Shown in pieces: positions 36,473 to 47,497 of a DNA stretch of 64,000 nt. The stretch comes from Apoderus coryli (Eukaryota > Arthropoda > Insecta > Coleoptera > Attelabidae). Positions within the stretch are counted from its first letter, which is position 1. Each line of letters starts with the position of its first letter. The notes under the pieces are model-generated. The model did not search any database, had not been told where the DNA came from, and saw only the letters and a program-made list of their open reading frames with translations. The translations under genes were made by a program, and so were the position numbers. The DNA is taken from contig OU452201.1 in assembly GCA_911728435.2 (NCBI GenBank), positions 29,946,001 to 30,010,000 of the forward strand, read 5' to 3'.

Positions 36473-36639
36473 TGATGAAAAATGATGATATTTGCTTTTG
36501 GTTTAATTAAACCATTTCCACTACTATATTGTTGGAATTATTTAGGGTGCAGCACCCTAGGTTTTTCATTTTACTAAAGTTTTTTATATAAAGAATTGAG
36601 CGTAATTTTTACAATAATTTGGTTTTATAAATTCTACAG

Positions 36640-36750
36640 GAACGCCGTACAACACCCGGTGAAGCTCTCAATCATCAGTTTGTGAGATTGTCCCATTTGA
36701 TCGACTATGCGCATTGCAACAATGTGAAAGCCAGTGTACAAATGATGGAG
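36640..36750 (+). CDS. Hipk: Hipk exon: end of kinase domain
   Basis: The exon is 111 bp (37 codons, phase 0), separated from the previous exon by an intron of only 218 bp. The acceptor is TTCTACAG and the donor GTTAGT. It begins ERRTTPGEALNHQFV, completing the kinase subdomain XI arginine motif, and continues with LSHLIDYAHCNNVKASVQMME, the conserved HIPK segment just after the kinase domain. Confidence 0.95.
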
Positions 36751-37435
36751 GTTAGTTGCAGCTCTACTACTTTATATTGCATTTGTGATAGTGAGGTTAG
36801 TTTTGTAAAGTTCTTTTTCACATTTCTTTACAATACTGGCAGCTCATTTTTCATATATACAAGTCCGGGTACAGTTAAATAACTTAAAACTAAGACTGCC
36901 GAATAATTGTTTATGACAAAAATTGTCGTGACTTTTTCGAACTATTGCTGTGTGTCTGACCGTGACCTTCAAGGTCGTTTTAGGTTAAGTTTGTTTTTTG
37001 AAATGGAACACCATATTTGTGGCCTCGGAAATGAAGAGAGCGGAAAAACTACATTTAGGTATTTAAAGTATAGCGTGTATCGCACCTAAGTTTTGAAGAA
37101 CTAAAACAACGTATTAAGGAAGAGGTAGCAAGTATTGATCCTCAATTTGTTCGTAATCCAATAGAAGCGATTTATCACCGCATAGGATATTGTCAACATG
37201 TTAATGGTGATTATGTTACACACTTGCTTTGATAGAAAATACAATATTGCTTTAACTAGCAACCTCTTCCTCCGTTATTCGCTATTGCTTAACCCATTTA
37301 CGGCTAAACATCAAAATAAAACTAAAAAATTGCAAAAAAGGATGTAAATACTAAATATCCATTAACAAAAATAAAATAAATTCAAAATTAATGAATATTA
37401 AAACAGTTCGCATGCAGAAAAACTGCAGCGTTCGC

Positions 37436-39060
37436 AAATAATAATAAAATAATTTATTGTGCAATACTGTTGCTGAATACAAATTTGTTTACATTTTATT
37501 TACATTTTTTCTCTATACAGTCATAGTTCTAATCTGGATTTTAGTTGAGCCTTAAAATGTCCTAAGCAGCAAGCAAGTGCAACATATCGATCATTCTATT
37601 TAAAAGTTGAGAGGCCATATATGAAAGCAAGCAGCCCTCGAATATTGATGTTACATGTTGCCCAATTTTTGTGAAAGTATTGTGCCTTATGTTTACAGTG
37701 TGAACAACAGACCTTATATTAATTAACTCATACAAGTAGATTGGAGTCCACGTATGATAGATCTTTTACAATAACATCAAAAAAGGAATTCAAATCTGGA
37801 AAAAAGTCTAGGTTCCCCAAGGTGATTCAGAGATGGAGTTATGTGAGATCTGTAAGGCACCAAACTTGTATATCTTATGCACGCATTCTGAACTCTCTGA
37901 ATCTTAGATTTGTTATGTCAGTTAGAAAATGATAATAAACCTGACAGAGACAGTACTTCAACGAGTATATTGACCTAAGTCTGAACATTGCGTTTTTGTA
38001 TACTGTGAGACAGTGCTCATCAAAGCTTAGTCGGGAATCAAATATACCAAGATTCTGCGCTTCCTTGATTTCCTATTGCTTTTATTGGTACGAACCTAAT
38101 CTCACTTAGCTCCACTATTTTGATTCGTGCATTGATATTGTGGCAATTACCTAGTGACATTGTGGTGTTAAAGACGACAATCGATGATTGATTTGATTGT
38201 TACATATTCAATTTACGACATTATTTACTTCACCGTTCGTGGATGATTGTAAGTAGAAACTTTGTGAAGAAACAAGGTTGATCCTACTTCCAGTCACGTT
38301 GCCATCGCAAACTAGTTGGATACGGTTCGACCGATTGCCTTTGATACTATGAAGTGAAGTGAGGATAAATCTAAAGTCTAAAGACAGACGACTACTCTGC
38401 CAGATAGTTCAAGTAAGATCTAACCAATAGATTAATTCGTTCTGAGGCAGTCAAGGCATCTAACGTTTTACAGTATTGTGACGAATATTAAAATGTTCCT
38501 TACGCTTAGTGATAAACAAATACATCCGGCAACACCGCGTTACCTATACTATTCTAATCGTTCTCGAAAGCTCGCGACTCAAACTAACCAGAGGCGACTC
38601 TGTACAGATTTAATAGGCTATACCTCGTCCGGGGCAGCGCTGTGTTAATTTGGTAGAATGTGCCTCGCTTACAGTGTAGGTCTGGAATGGACGTACGCTC
38701 TCCAGAATGTTGTAGAACAAACGACTATTTACTGGAAGCGTTCGAGAAAGGAGAAAAACTATATAAATAGCCAACGTATAAGAGGGACAGACAATCAGTT
38801 ATGAAGTTATGAACAGTGTTGTGACATATAAATTAATAGTGAAATAAATAGTATAAATAAATAGTGAAAATATAGTCATATTAGTTCGTTTAAGATATTA
38901 GTTTGTTCAAGTGTTTATGTTAAGTGTAAATAAATTAGTTTTAATTCAAAGCTCGTTATTATTTCACACAAAGAACTCAGAAAAACGTTACAGTATATTT
39001 ACCTCCTCATCTTAAGTCATTAGTGACTTCTATACCTACGATATTTAGGGAGTTACAAGA
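37436..39060 (-). pseudogene. LINE relic split by a solo LTR
   Basis: From a 3' tail at 37436-37460 (AATAATAATAAAATAATTT on the + strand), the minus strand shows scattered LINE sequence: EIKEAQNLGIFDSRLSFDEH, then KNAMFRLRSIYSLKYCL (38085-37930), VELSEIRFVPIKAIGNQG (38120-38060) and, further up, LDALTASERINLLVRSYLNY (38470-38400). The order matches the region after the RT palm. Many stops. The LTR at 38477 separates it from a possible further part to about 39060. Confidence 0.5.
38477..38992 (+). mobile_element. Solo LTR, Ty3/gypsy-type
   Basis: A 516 bp LTR starts TGTGACGAATATTAAAATG and ends AAAACGTTACA, flanked by perfect 4-bp copies of GTAT (38473-38476 and 38993-38996). A TATA-like CTATATAAATAG lies at 38759-38770 and AATAAATTAG near 38929. 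Terminal TGT/ACA and a 4-bp duplication fit gypsy. A related LTR is at 49000-49405. No internal coding region remains. Confidence 0.88.
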
Positions 39061-39376
39061 ACATGAGACAGACTAGAGTTAATATTACTGATAATCCTTT
39101 AACTTTCTATTAATGCCTCGTCGTGTAGCGATGGTACGATTACCACGGGGGATACTCTCGCTATTGATTCATTCCCTCCCAGCAGGGTTGCGCCGCTGTC
39201 CATGTGAGGGTACGTTATACTACTTTAGTACTACTTCCATACCAAATTTCATTACGCTAGACACGCGTTCAGATTATACAAGGTATTATGCTCGTGGATT
39301 AAAGGTGGAGAAACTAGCAACACGACAGCATCACCCTCTACACTCGATCCCGCATTTAAGCCTAAGCAGTGTAGGG

Positions 39377-39478
39377 TTTGGTGTTTTACAGGCGAAGTCT
39401 AGCTGAAAGCTATTCAATTTAAGAATGTATTCTTAAATTGAATAGCTTTCAGCTAGACTTCGCCTGTAAAACACCAAA
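39377..39478. repeat. 50-bp perfect inverted repeat with 2-nt spacer
   Basis: The left arm begins TTTGGTGTTTTACAGGCGAA and ends TTTAAGAAT; after GT the right arm is its exact reverse complement. It would extrude as a long cruciform or fold as a 102-nt hairpin in RNA. Confidence 0.9.
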
Positions 39479-39889
39479 AATGTAGGTAATTAACTATGGA
39501 ATGTACTTAATTATGAAGTATTTTAAATAAAGTTGTACAATCTTCCGCTCTTTCAATTTTCGACGTCAAAAATATAATGTTCGACCCTCAAAAAGACTTG
39601 AAGGTCACTTACAAGGACATAATCAACTCCACACAGTAGTAGTTCGAAAAAAATGCTACAATTTTCGTTTGAAACTATTTTTCATCCCGGACTTTTTCAA
39701 CACGATGTTATAATTTATATAAACTACTTTTTCCTTTTTTGTTGTTTCGAGAATTAAAAAATAACTTGAAACATTTGACTTCAAACATAATATACAAAAA
39801 GATGACTTACAAGAGTCAAACTTTTCTTGGGGAGTCGCTTTAAACAGTATTCCATACATATTTTATACCTGTTACCTCTATATCAATAA

Positions 39890-42301
39890 CACAGGCCAAC
39901 ACACATTTTGGTGCCTGCGATTTTTTAACTGTTCCTGAGTAATTTTTGGATGCAGAATGTAAAAAGGTTCTCAGATTTTGTCTATCAGATTTAGTTTTTG
40001 AGATTTTTTAAAAAATTGTGTATATAATTTACGTTATAACTGTTATAATATATAATATTACTATTGACAGTTAAAAAAAACAAAGACACATGGATTTAAG
40101 TATTTATTGCAAAAACTTAATTTACATAATTACATTAGTCACTAATCACATAAAAATTTTCTTTTATACGATTTTCTAGAATGGAGTTTACTAGGGCAGT
40201 CTCGCTGAAGGCTCCAGCAGTAGTCCGCCATCATGTGGCTATCCCATCGTCCTTGATAACGATCTTCCATAGTTTTAATATCCTGGTGGAATCTTTCCCC
40301 CTGTTCTTCACTACAATCACCTAAGTTTTCTGGAAAACGATCTAGGTGGCTGTGGAGGTAGTGAACTTTTATACTCATGTTACAGCCGAGAATATTAAAA
40401 TTTGAAAGCATAGTTTCCACTAATTCTACGTAATTGTCTGCTTTATGATTGCCAAGAAAATTTTGTACTACTTGAACAAATGAACTCCAAGCGTTAGATT
40501 CAGTCTCGTTCATTGATGTGGTGAATTGTGGATCTTTAACAAGTTGCCTTATTTGAGGACCATCAAATATACCAGCTTTTAGTTTTTCCGTGCTAATGCC
40601 AGGAAATTTACGTGACAAATACCCAAAACAATTTCCATCTCGATTTAAGGCCTTCACAAATTGCTTCATTAGGCCTAGCTTGATATGCAAGGGCGGAAGT
40701 AAGATTTTTTCTCTTGAAACCAAAGGTTCGTTGATCACGTTTTGTATTCCTTGAATCATGACATCTCTTGAAGGCCAATTTTTGTTAACCCAGTGCTCAT
40801 TTTTAGCTCTGCTGTCCCAAAGGCACAAAAAACAAGGATATTTTGTATAACCACTCTGCTGTCCAAGGAGGAAGTTAATCATTTTTAAATCAACACAAAT
40901 TGACCACTGATGTTCTTCGTATTTAATTTTTCTCAAAACTAATGCTATTGTTTCATATTCTTCCTTCATGGTAGTAGAATGACCAATAGGAATTGAGCCA
41001 TATTTGTTACCGTTATGTAAAAGAACACATTTTAAACTACGTTTTGAACTGTCAATAAAAAGGCGCCAATCATCTGGAGTGTATTCAGGCAAACCCATTT
41101 TTTCTAAGAGCCCTTTTATATTGTTACAGAATACCAAGTCATTTTCCTGAGTGAAAAAAGGCAGCAGATCCTTATCTCTTTTACGATAAAATGTAATATT
41201 AGTACCTCGACAAAGTAGATTTTTTTCTTTTAATCTGGATGCAAGTAATTCAGCGGATTCCTTTGAGAGATTCAGGTCTCTTATAAGATCGTTTAGTTCT
41301 TCTTGATTGAAACACTGCGGAGTTGCTAAATCTGCTTCAAAATCGCTGTCGTTTTCTGATTGAATTCTTTTAACTTCGTCAGACGTTGATGTTTCTGTAT
41401 CATCTTCTGTCAGTTTGGGTAGACTGCTGAATGATGGAACGGGTATTTCTTCCGAATGCACTACAGGCCTTCTTGCAGAATCTAGATCAGGATATGTCCA
41501 TTTGTGTCTATTGTTTCTATTTATGCCTTTAATATTAACGAGACAAAAATAGCAGTCGTCATGATGGTTCCGCGGTTCTCTCCAAACCATTGGTACACCA
41601 AACTTTAGGCACTTCCTCTTTCCAGTTGTCCACTGTCGCAAATGTTCAACACATGTTTTACATATGAAATGTGGGGCCCAAGATTTATCTTGATCTCCTA
41701 AATGAACGCCAAAATAGGCAAGATAAGCTCTTTTCACAAAGTCAGAAATCCTTTTTCTGCTCTCTTTCAAAGTGTATTCACCACACACATAACAAAAAAC
41801 ATCGGGATGATTTACACAGGTACGTCTGCTTGTGGATGCCATTGTTTCAGTTTAGTGTCTTGATACTACAAAACGACCAAAATTTACACAAAATGATAGC
41901 ACAACTTTACTTGGGAAAACTCAGTAATATACTAAATCAAGTACAGCCAAGCAGGTATAGAAGGATCGGGTCATAGGCAATTACAGGTATAAAAGTAAGT
42001 AAGAGCATTGTATTGAGTAGTTCCTAGTATAGGAACATTGGGTCAGGGACAATTCCAGGTATCCATTTGGCTAATTAGATTCTGGGAAATTCCTATTTTG
42101 ACGATTAAGTACATATTTATCTCTTTATTTGTTGTCCTTTATCAGAAAAAAATATATCATTTAACCTGTAACGTGTATCTCAAAAACTAGAGCTGATAGA
42201 AAAAATCTGGTGGCATTTTTGGAATCAGCACATTAAAAACATCTAAAATCAGATGTTAGATTTCTGGCACCAAATTTTTTTTTTCATTTTGTTGGCCTGT
42301 G
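39890..42301 (-). mobile_element. DNA transposon of unrecognised superfamily
   Basis: Ends CACAGGCCAACA (left) and its inverse (right) are flanked by TAA (39887-39889 and 42302-42304), a candidate 3-bp duplication. Sub-terminal parts also match inverted, notably TCTATCAG followed by TAGTTTTTGAGAT. One intact gene fills the interior on the minus strand. TIR and duplication do not fit mariner, hAT, piggyBac or Transib. Confidence 0.7.
40142..41842 (-). CDS. Putative DDE-type transposase, 566 residues, intact
   Basis: The ATG at 41842 opens a single uninterrupted frame. The N-terminus has paired cysteines resembling a zinc module (C9, C17, C20, C61, C64, then C97 and C100). An acidic Ser-rich linker covers about 130-170. 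From 250 on the layout suggests an RNase H fold: RLFIDSSKRSLKCVLLHNG (D264) with following beta strands, HQWSICVDLKMINFLLG (D318), a CFLC pair (337-340), LLPPLHIKLGLMKQFV, and DCSEEQGERFHQDIKTMEDR (E512/E513/E516). These could be the D, D and E of a transposase (inference). I recall similar proteins as multi-copy unnamed genes in arthropods. A domesticated host gene is less likely given flanking TIRs. Confidence 0.75.
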   Translation of the reverse strand: MASTSRRTCVNHPDVFCYVCGEYTLKESRKRISDFVKRAYLAYFGVHLGDQDKSWAPHFICKTCVEHLRQWTTGKRKCLKFGVPMVWREPRNHHDDCYFCLVNIKGINRNNRHKWTYPDLDSARRPVVHSEEIPVPSFSSLPKLTEDDTETSTSDEVKRIQSENDSDFEADLATPQCFNQEELNDLIRDLNLSKESAELLASRLKEKNLLCRGTNITFYRKRDKDLLPFFTQENDLVFCNNIKGLLEKMGLPEYTPDDWRLFIDSSKRSLKCVLLHNGNKYGSIPIGHSTTMKEEYETIALVLRKIKYEEHQWSICVDLKMINFLLGQQSGYTKYPCFLCLWDSRAKNEHWVNKNWPSRDVMIQGIQNVINEPLVSREKILLPPLHIKLGLMKQFVKALNRDGNCFGYLSRKFPGISTEKLKAGIFDGPQIRQLVKDPQFTTSMNETESNAWSSFVQVVQNFLGNHKADNYVELVETMLSNFNILGCNMSIKVHYLHSHLDRFPENLGDCSEEQGERFHQDIKTMEDRYQGRWDSHMMADYCWSLQRDCPSKLHSRKSYKRKFLCD

Positions 42302-42364
42302 TAATTTAAACAAGAAAATGAATGTAGATGTTATGTGTTACTTAATTCATTTCAATTTAATTAG

Positions 42365-42553
42365 GTGTGTCGGCGAAGCAATGAATATAATAATCCTTCC
42401 ACAACAACCCATCATCAGTCGAGTCAACAAGCACCATCTCTCGTCGCTAATTTTGTACCAAGTTCCAGTGGGAATGTGACATTTACTATTAATAATCCAT
42501 TGTCGAATCAGGTACAAAGGTTGGTGAGAGATAGATCTGGATATGACAATTTG
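42365..42553 (+). CDS. Hipk: Hipk exon: post-kinase region
   Basis: The exon is 189 bp (63 codons, phase 0) with a TTTAATTAG acceptor and GTAAG donor. It reads VCRRSNEYNNP, a Thr/His/Gln/Ser-rich stretch, then NVTFTINNPLSNQVQRLVRD, the HIPK homeoprotein-interacting region. The acceptor lies only about 60 bp downstream of the end of the 39890-42301 transposon, whose duplication sits just before the polypyrimidine region. The downstream intron is about 4 kb. Confidence 0.94.
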
Positions 42554-42740
42554 GTAAGTTCATATCACAAGTTTTTTGTATAAAAAAAAAATTCGTGCAC
42601 TCTATTAGCACTGAAGAAAGCACATGCAATTTCGTTCATTGATTTAATTAATATGAAAATATTTAAAACATGTTTTGGAATCCTTTATATCTTCAGTGTA
42701 CTAGAATATACTACTTTATTCAAAAATTAGAAGAAGAAAA

Positions 42741-43045
42741 AAATATTGCCAGAGCTGGGATTGGAACCCAGAACCTTCCACATGCGAAGCACACGCTTTA
42801 TAAATGACGCCAAAAACCAACAGAGCTAAAGCGATTTCAACCAAAAACTATTGGCTTCATCCTAGGACTCCCTCAAACTCATACACTAAAATTTAGCTCA
42901 ATTAGTTAAAGCGTTTAGGCGCTATCGTGGAAGAATACAAACAGACCCACAAACACACACAGACAGACTTCCATATGGAAATGGTCTTAATCTCTCAAGG
43001 AACTTCAAAATTGTTAAAGCCCTCTTTATCTCAATATTTTAGCGC
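42741..43045 (-). repeat. Dispersed repeat with tRNA-Ala-like segment, copy 2
   Basis: Reverse-orientation copy of 11463-11850. On the minus strand its end (about 42815-42745) reads GCGTGTGCTTCGCATGTGG then GGTTCTGGGTTCCAATCCC, which resembles the anticodon arm (loop TTCGCAT, anticodon CGC) and T-arm of a tRNA-Ala. The D-arm side is not recognisable. A T-run follows. Confidence 0.55.
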
Positions 43046-43063
43046 ATTCACAATGCTTTCCCT

Positions 43064-43597
43064 GTGCGGGAAAGTAAAATATATGTCTTCGTGAACAGTT
43101 CGGTTGCCAGTCCGGCCGATCCACTAAGCTTAACCTTCTTGAATATAGAAATTACTTGGCACGAGTCTTGGAGGCTGGTACCAGGTGCATGCAATTTATC
43201 AGATTTTGCCTCCGTCAAGGATCTGGGAGTTTTTCTGGACACTTCCTTGATTTATATCGGTCAGATCAGATATTCGACTTCCAAGTCGCTCAAAATGTTG
43301 GGCTTCATGAAGCGCTGCTCTGCAGATTTCAATAATGTCAACACTATTATTAAGATTATGTTCACAACGCTTGTCAGGCCTCACTTGGAATATGCTACGG
43401 CGGTTTGGGACCCATCATACGATTGCCGTATAGCCCAAGTCGAGAGAGTTCAACACCGTTTTCTTAGGTACGTTCATTTCAAGCTCGGTCGCCCGCGACT
43501 TATTGATTTGCTTTGTTGGATAAGCTATCTGTTGGGAAATATTAATTTCCATGTACCGTCCAGGAATAATAGATCCTCTGCATTTTTCCATGAGTGA
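43064..43597 (+). pseudogene. LINE RT C-terminal fragment
   Basis: A 177-codon plus-strand frame with SVKDLGVFLDTSLIYIGQI, LVRPHLEYATAVWDPSYDCR and IAQVERVQHRFLRYVHFKLG, the region after the RT palm in CR1/Jockey-like LINEs. Catalytic box and 3' end are missing. Confidence 0.75.
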
Positions 43598-43599
43598 TT

Positions 43600-44040
43600 C
43601 CACCGTACAAATTACGGACGACATAGTTTTCCTTGCACCTATCGGTGACTTTTTGCGACGCCTGATATGTGGTCGCCGTGGCGGTTCGGCGTGATTGGCC
43701 GATGGCTGTTATGTTGTTCGGTTGTCGTCCGGTCATGGGCCTTTGCGAACGCCTCGAACATACTCGTATTTTAGATTGTTATTGTGTTCAAGCTACTGTC
43801 TAAATTATTGTAGACTTTAACGTTTCGTTTTTGCTGTGTTTACCAAATTATTAATTTTTTGTAATGTCTATAAAAACTGTTGTCCGTAGATTATTAATTA
43901 AATAAGTGTCTTAAAATATAATAATAATATAATTTGTCTAAACTCACAAATAAATTTGAGAAAATAGTCCATAATCCTAGAGGATTATTAATTATTACGC
44001 AATAATAGTCGAAACTCCACAAAACACACGCTGCTTTAAT
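43600..44040. other. Intron stretch without recognisable genes
   Basis: Mixed-composition then AT-rich sequence. Nothing could be supported. Confidence 0.4.
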
Positions 44041-44042
44041 TA

Positions 44043-46245
44043 TTTATTTATTTTATTTATTTATTTATTGTCTAACAGGTTACACCCAATTACAAGACAA
44101 TTCTTTGATTCCATAATATAAATAAAATGTTGCCCTCGAGGCACGAATAGCTCTCCATATTTAAGTGTAAAAGTAATAATTTTATGACCTTTTTGTCATT
44201 TATCTAAATTTAATAAATTTTTGTTTTGTTTTAAACATCAGCTATTTTTTTTTTTGTATCGGGTTTTGTGCCTTTTTCTTTTCTTTGGAGGCACTATTTA
44301 TACGCAGATATTTTATATTTCAGATCTAGGCCAAATTCTTGTACGCAAAATAAGTAATTGATTTTTTTTTAGTTTTATTATAAAATTAATTTTGCCCCCT
44401 TTTCTACTATTTACGAACGCCTATGTAAACAAAATTGTTATGCTGCATGTTGTAGGTTATCCATTAAGTGGTTTTTGAGTTATCACGGATACAAATTTTT
44501 TCTGACCCTTTTTTAGAATTTTCACGGACACCTATGGAACATTAATTTTTGTCGTGTATTTTTAACACCAACTCAACTAGTTAAATATAAAAATTTTACA
44601 TTTTATTTTTTTTTTTATTTTACCCCTTTTTCTACTATTTACGAACGCCTATGTAAATAAAAATTTTATGCTACATTTTTTAGGTTATCTTATATCAAAG
44701 CTATATATAATTAGCCAATTTTTCTGGTATATTTGGGAAACATTTTTTTTTCGTTTTTGACCCTTTTTTTTAACACTATTTTCGAACGCCTGTGTGAACT
44801 AATTCTTTTATGTAACATTTTTTAGGTTATATTCTATCACAACTTTAACAAATTATTCAATATTTTGGATAAGTTTAAGAACTATGATTTTTTTAATTTT
44901 TGAACCCTCTTTTAAACCCCTTGCCTACGCTCAATGTTAATCACCACCTATAAATATCCTGTAGTATTTTCGTACCAAATGTGGTTGAAATCCGTTAAGT
45001 GGTTTTTGAGTTATCACGGATACAAATTTTTTCTGACCCTTTTATAGAATTTTCACGGACGATGGTACATTAATTTTTGTCGTGTATTTTTAACACCAAT
45101 TCATTAAGTTAAATATAAAAATTTTTACATTTTATTTTTTTTTTATTTTACCCCTCGTTCTACTATTTACGAACGCCTATGTGAATAAAAATTTTATGCT
45201 GCATTTTTTAGGTTATCTTATATCAAAGCTATATATAATTAGCCAATTTTTCTGGTATATTTGGGAAACGTTTTTTTTTTCGTTTTTGACCCTTTTTTTA
45301 AACTATTTTCGAACGCCTGTGTGAACCAATTCTTTTATGGAATATTTTTTAGCTTATATTGTATCACAAATATGAAAAATTATTCCATATTTCGAATAAG
45401 TTTAGGAAATATATATTTTTTATGTTTTGGCCCCTTTTCCACTATTTACGAACGCCTATGAAAGTAAGTTATTTATGACACATTTTATAGGTTATATTCT
45501 ATCAAAACTATAAATAACTAGTTAATATTTCTGCTATTTTTAAGAAATACGTTTTTTTTTTAATCTTTTTTACCCCATTTTACACTATTTTCGAACGCCA
45601 ATGTGGTCTAATATTTTTTGTTCAATATTTTAGGTTATATTCAATTAAACGCGTAAAAAATTATGCAGTATTTCGGATAAGTTTAAGAACTATGAATTTT
45701 TTTAATTTTTGAACCCTCTTTTAAACCATTTGCCTACGCTCAATGTTTCCCAAAATCTAATCAGCTCCTTGCCATGTCCAATAGTATTTTTGTACCAAAT
45801 TTGGTTAAAATCTGTTAAGCGGTTTTTGCGTTTTCGTGGATACAGACAGACAGACAGACATTTTTTTAAAACTACTTATTTATGTATAAAATGACCAAAA
45901 ACAAGTATTTCCGGTGAAATTAAAAAAAATTTTTTTTTCATGAAACTAATAGTCTCCATATATACATATATTACATATATGATATGGAGAGCTAACAATT
46001 GAACTTAATCTACACTAAAACTATAACAAAAACTTAATATCAAATTCTTAAATTAACTAAATGAGCCTGCAAACTATGTTTAAATGCCACTAAATTATTA
46101 CTAAAAAAATTGGTATGAACAGATATTTTATGCTTATTACATAGATTGCATGCACTGATTACGGGAGCCCTCGTCTCATAATTCGTATGAGCTTGGGGAA
46201 CTCTAAATAAGTGCATGTTCCTTGTATATGCCAGTGGTAATTATG
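44043..46245 (-). mobile_element. LINE B second copy, interrupted
   Basis: The 3' end at 44043-44130 (TTGTCTAACAGGTTACACCC, as at 25069) and the part at 45995-46245 (AATTGAACTTAATCTACACT, as at 25827) belong together. In the 25046 copy these two parts adjoin at CAATTGAAC. Only the 3' 350 bp or so of the LINE is present; the 44131-45994 element lies between. Confidence 0.75.
44131..45994 (+). mobile_element. Unclassified element built of tandem repeats, inside LINE B
   Basis: Edge motifs AGCTCTCCATAT (44151) and ATATGGAGAGCT (45993) are inverted. The interior has about 140-bp monomers marked by TTTACGAACGCCTATGT; GAACGCC occurs at 44415, 44643, 44784, 45171, 45311, 45450 and 45593. Two larger blocks are offset by about 527 bp (44643/45171 and 44784/45311). 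CAGACAGACAGACAGACA lies near 45846. No coding frame. It could be a Helitron-like or other non-autonomous element. Confidence 0.6.
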
Positions 46246-46524
46246 CAATCTGCCAGGCATGTTTCGGACATACAATGTCCATCACCAGCGGCTTAACATT
46301 TATCAATTTCGCTACACAAAATCGTTAACAAATTTTCGATAATTCAATTCATTTATATAATCTTATCAAACAAATAAAATAAATTAAAATTTAATGTCTC
46401 ACAAATAAATATTATAAATAAACCTAGGTTATATCAGCTGATCAGATGCAATGTCAATGTTGTCAACAGTAAAGCTATGAGTGAGTGAGATATGAATCAG
46501 GGTTAATCTTATTATTCTTTTTAG

Positions 46525-46782
46525 TACCAGATATACAATGGTAGAACTGTTGGCCGTCAATATACTACAAGTAGCCGGGCTGACCCATTCCAACATCAAT
46601 TGGTGTCGAGTATACTGTGCCCCGCTGGTTATCAGGGTATGGGTGGTTCACCTGCTAAACACGTGACAGTAGTACAACAGCCTCCTTTACAAATTCAGCC
46701 GCCCATTTTGAGCCAACCGGGTCAGCAACAGTATGTACCAGTTAGTGTTGTGGAACCTACTGGGAGACAGATGTTACTTGCG
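46525..46782 (+). CDS. Hipk: Hipk exon: middle region
   Basis: The exon is 258 bp (86 codons, phase 0) with a TTTTTAG acceptor and GTAAGT donor. It begins YQIYNGRTVGRQY and continues as ADPFQHQLVSSILCPAGYQ, which matches the HIPK family motif for this position. A Gln/Pro/Val-rich stretch and EPTGRQMLLA follow. It is open throughout. Confidence 0.94.
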
Positions 46783-46879
46783 GTAAGTCTTTTATGTTTT
46801 GATAAGAAGACGACCAAGAACTTATTGTAAGTGCAGGTTGAAAATAACTACTGTTTCCGGTAATAGGCATTAATTCAAC

Positions 46880-47490
46880 TAATTGTTATTTTGTACCACC
46901 CCCGTTAAAAGAAAGCTGTGTGTTTTCTGACGACATATTTTTCAGCGCTATCTGGAATACCTCAGGGTTCAAATCTGGGACCTCTATTATTTTTTGGAGA
47001 ATTGTTGAATTGTAGTAAACTGATTTATGCAGATGATTTAAAGATTTTTACAATGATAATGACACCGGAGGACTGTATTTCGCTACAAGGCAATCTTCAA
47101 TTGGTGAATGCTTGGTGTGAACAAAAAAAAACTTTCCCTCAATCGTAAAAAAAATCGGTTGTGTCGCCCCAAAACTTTCCCTACAAGATAAAATACAATA
47201 TGACCTGCGTAACCAACCACATTTTTAATAGCAAAAAAATTGCAGACCATGCTCTTTTGTAAACCAGCGGATTGAGTCGCGCTTGGCTATTCAGATTGAT
47301 GGAAACCAAATCAATTTTGTTAACTGTGCGAAAATCCTGGGTTTTATTGTTGGAAATAGATTTGCGTTTTACGAAGCACGTTTCACACTGTAGGCTTTGT
47401 GATTCATTGGTGCTTTCACACTTCAATTATTGTGATATTATTAACTTCATATGTATATTTCGTACAATAAAATTATTGTTAGCTGTTTGA
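46880..47490 (+). pseudogene. LINE RT fragment with frame breaks
   Basis: The plus strand reads IPQGSNLGPLLFFGELL and KLIYADDLKIFTMIMTPEDC, then QGNLQLVNAWCEQKK, the RT palm with an intact YADD box. After 47148 other frames give fragments of the thumb (VLLLEIDLRFTKHVSHC). Heavily decayed. A 43-bp piece at 47148-47190 matches 13215-13257 in inverse. Confidence 0.65.
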
Positions 47491-47497
47491 ACTGGCG

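Larger units (their letters stand above)
36912..39670 (+). mobile_element. Decayed mariner-like element with nested insertions
   Basis: AAAATTGT followed by ACTTTTTCGAACTATTGCTG at about 36920-36952 is matched by an inverted version at about 39625-39670. A transposase C-terminus on the + strand (37083-37236: SFEELKQRIKEEVASIDPQF, then HVNGDYVTHLL and a stop, in a frame other than its start) supports a mariner-like origin. A LINE, a solo LTR and unassigned sequence now fill the interior. Confidence 0.5.

Noticed and set aside
39113..39376. Plus-strand frame of 97 codons with less AT-rich composition
   Set aside because: No recognisable motif; it ends inside the 50-bp hairpin.
40142..41842. 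A host (domesticated) gene nested in a Hipk intron
   Set aside because: Inverted CACAGGCCAACA ends and TAA flanks fit a transposon better; expression data could change this.
44400..45620. CRISPR-like array
   Set aside because: The repeats are 140-bp diverged monomers without constant spacers, in an animal intron.
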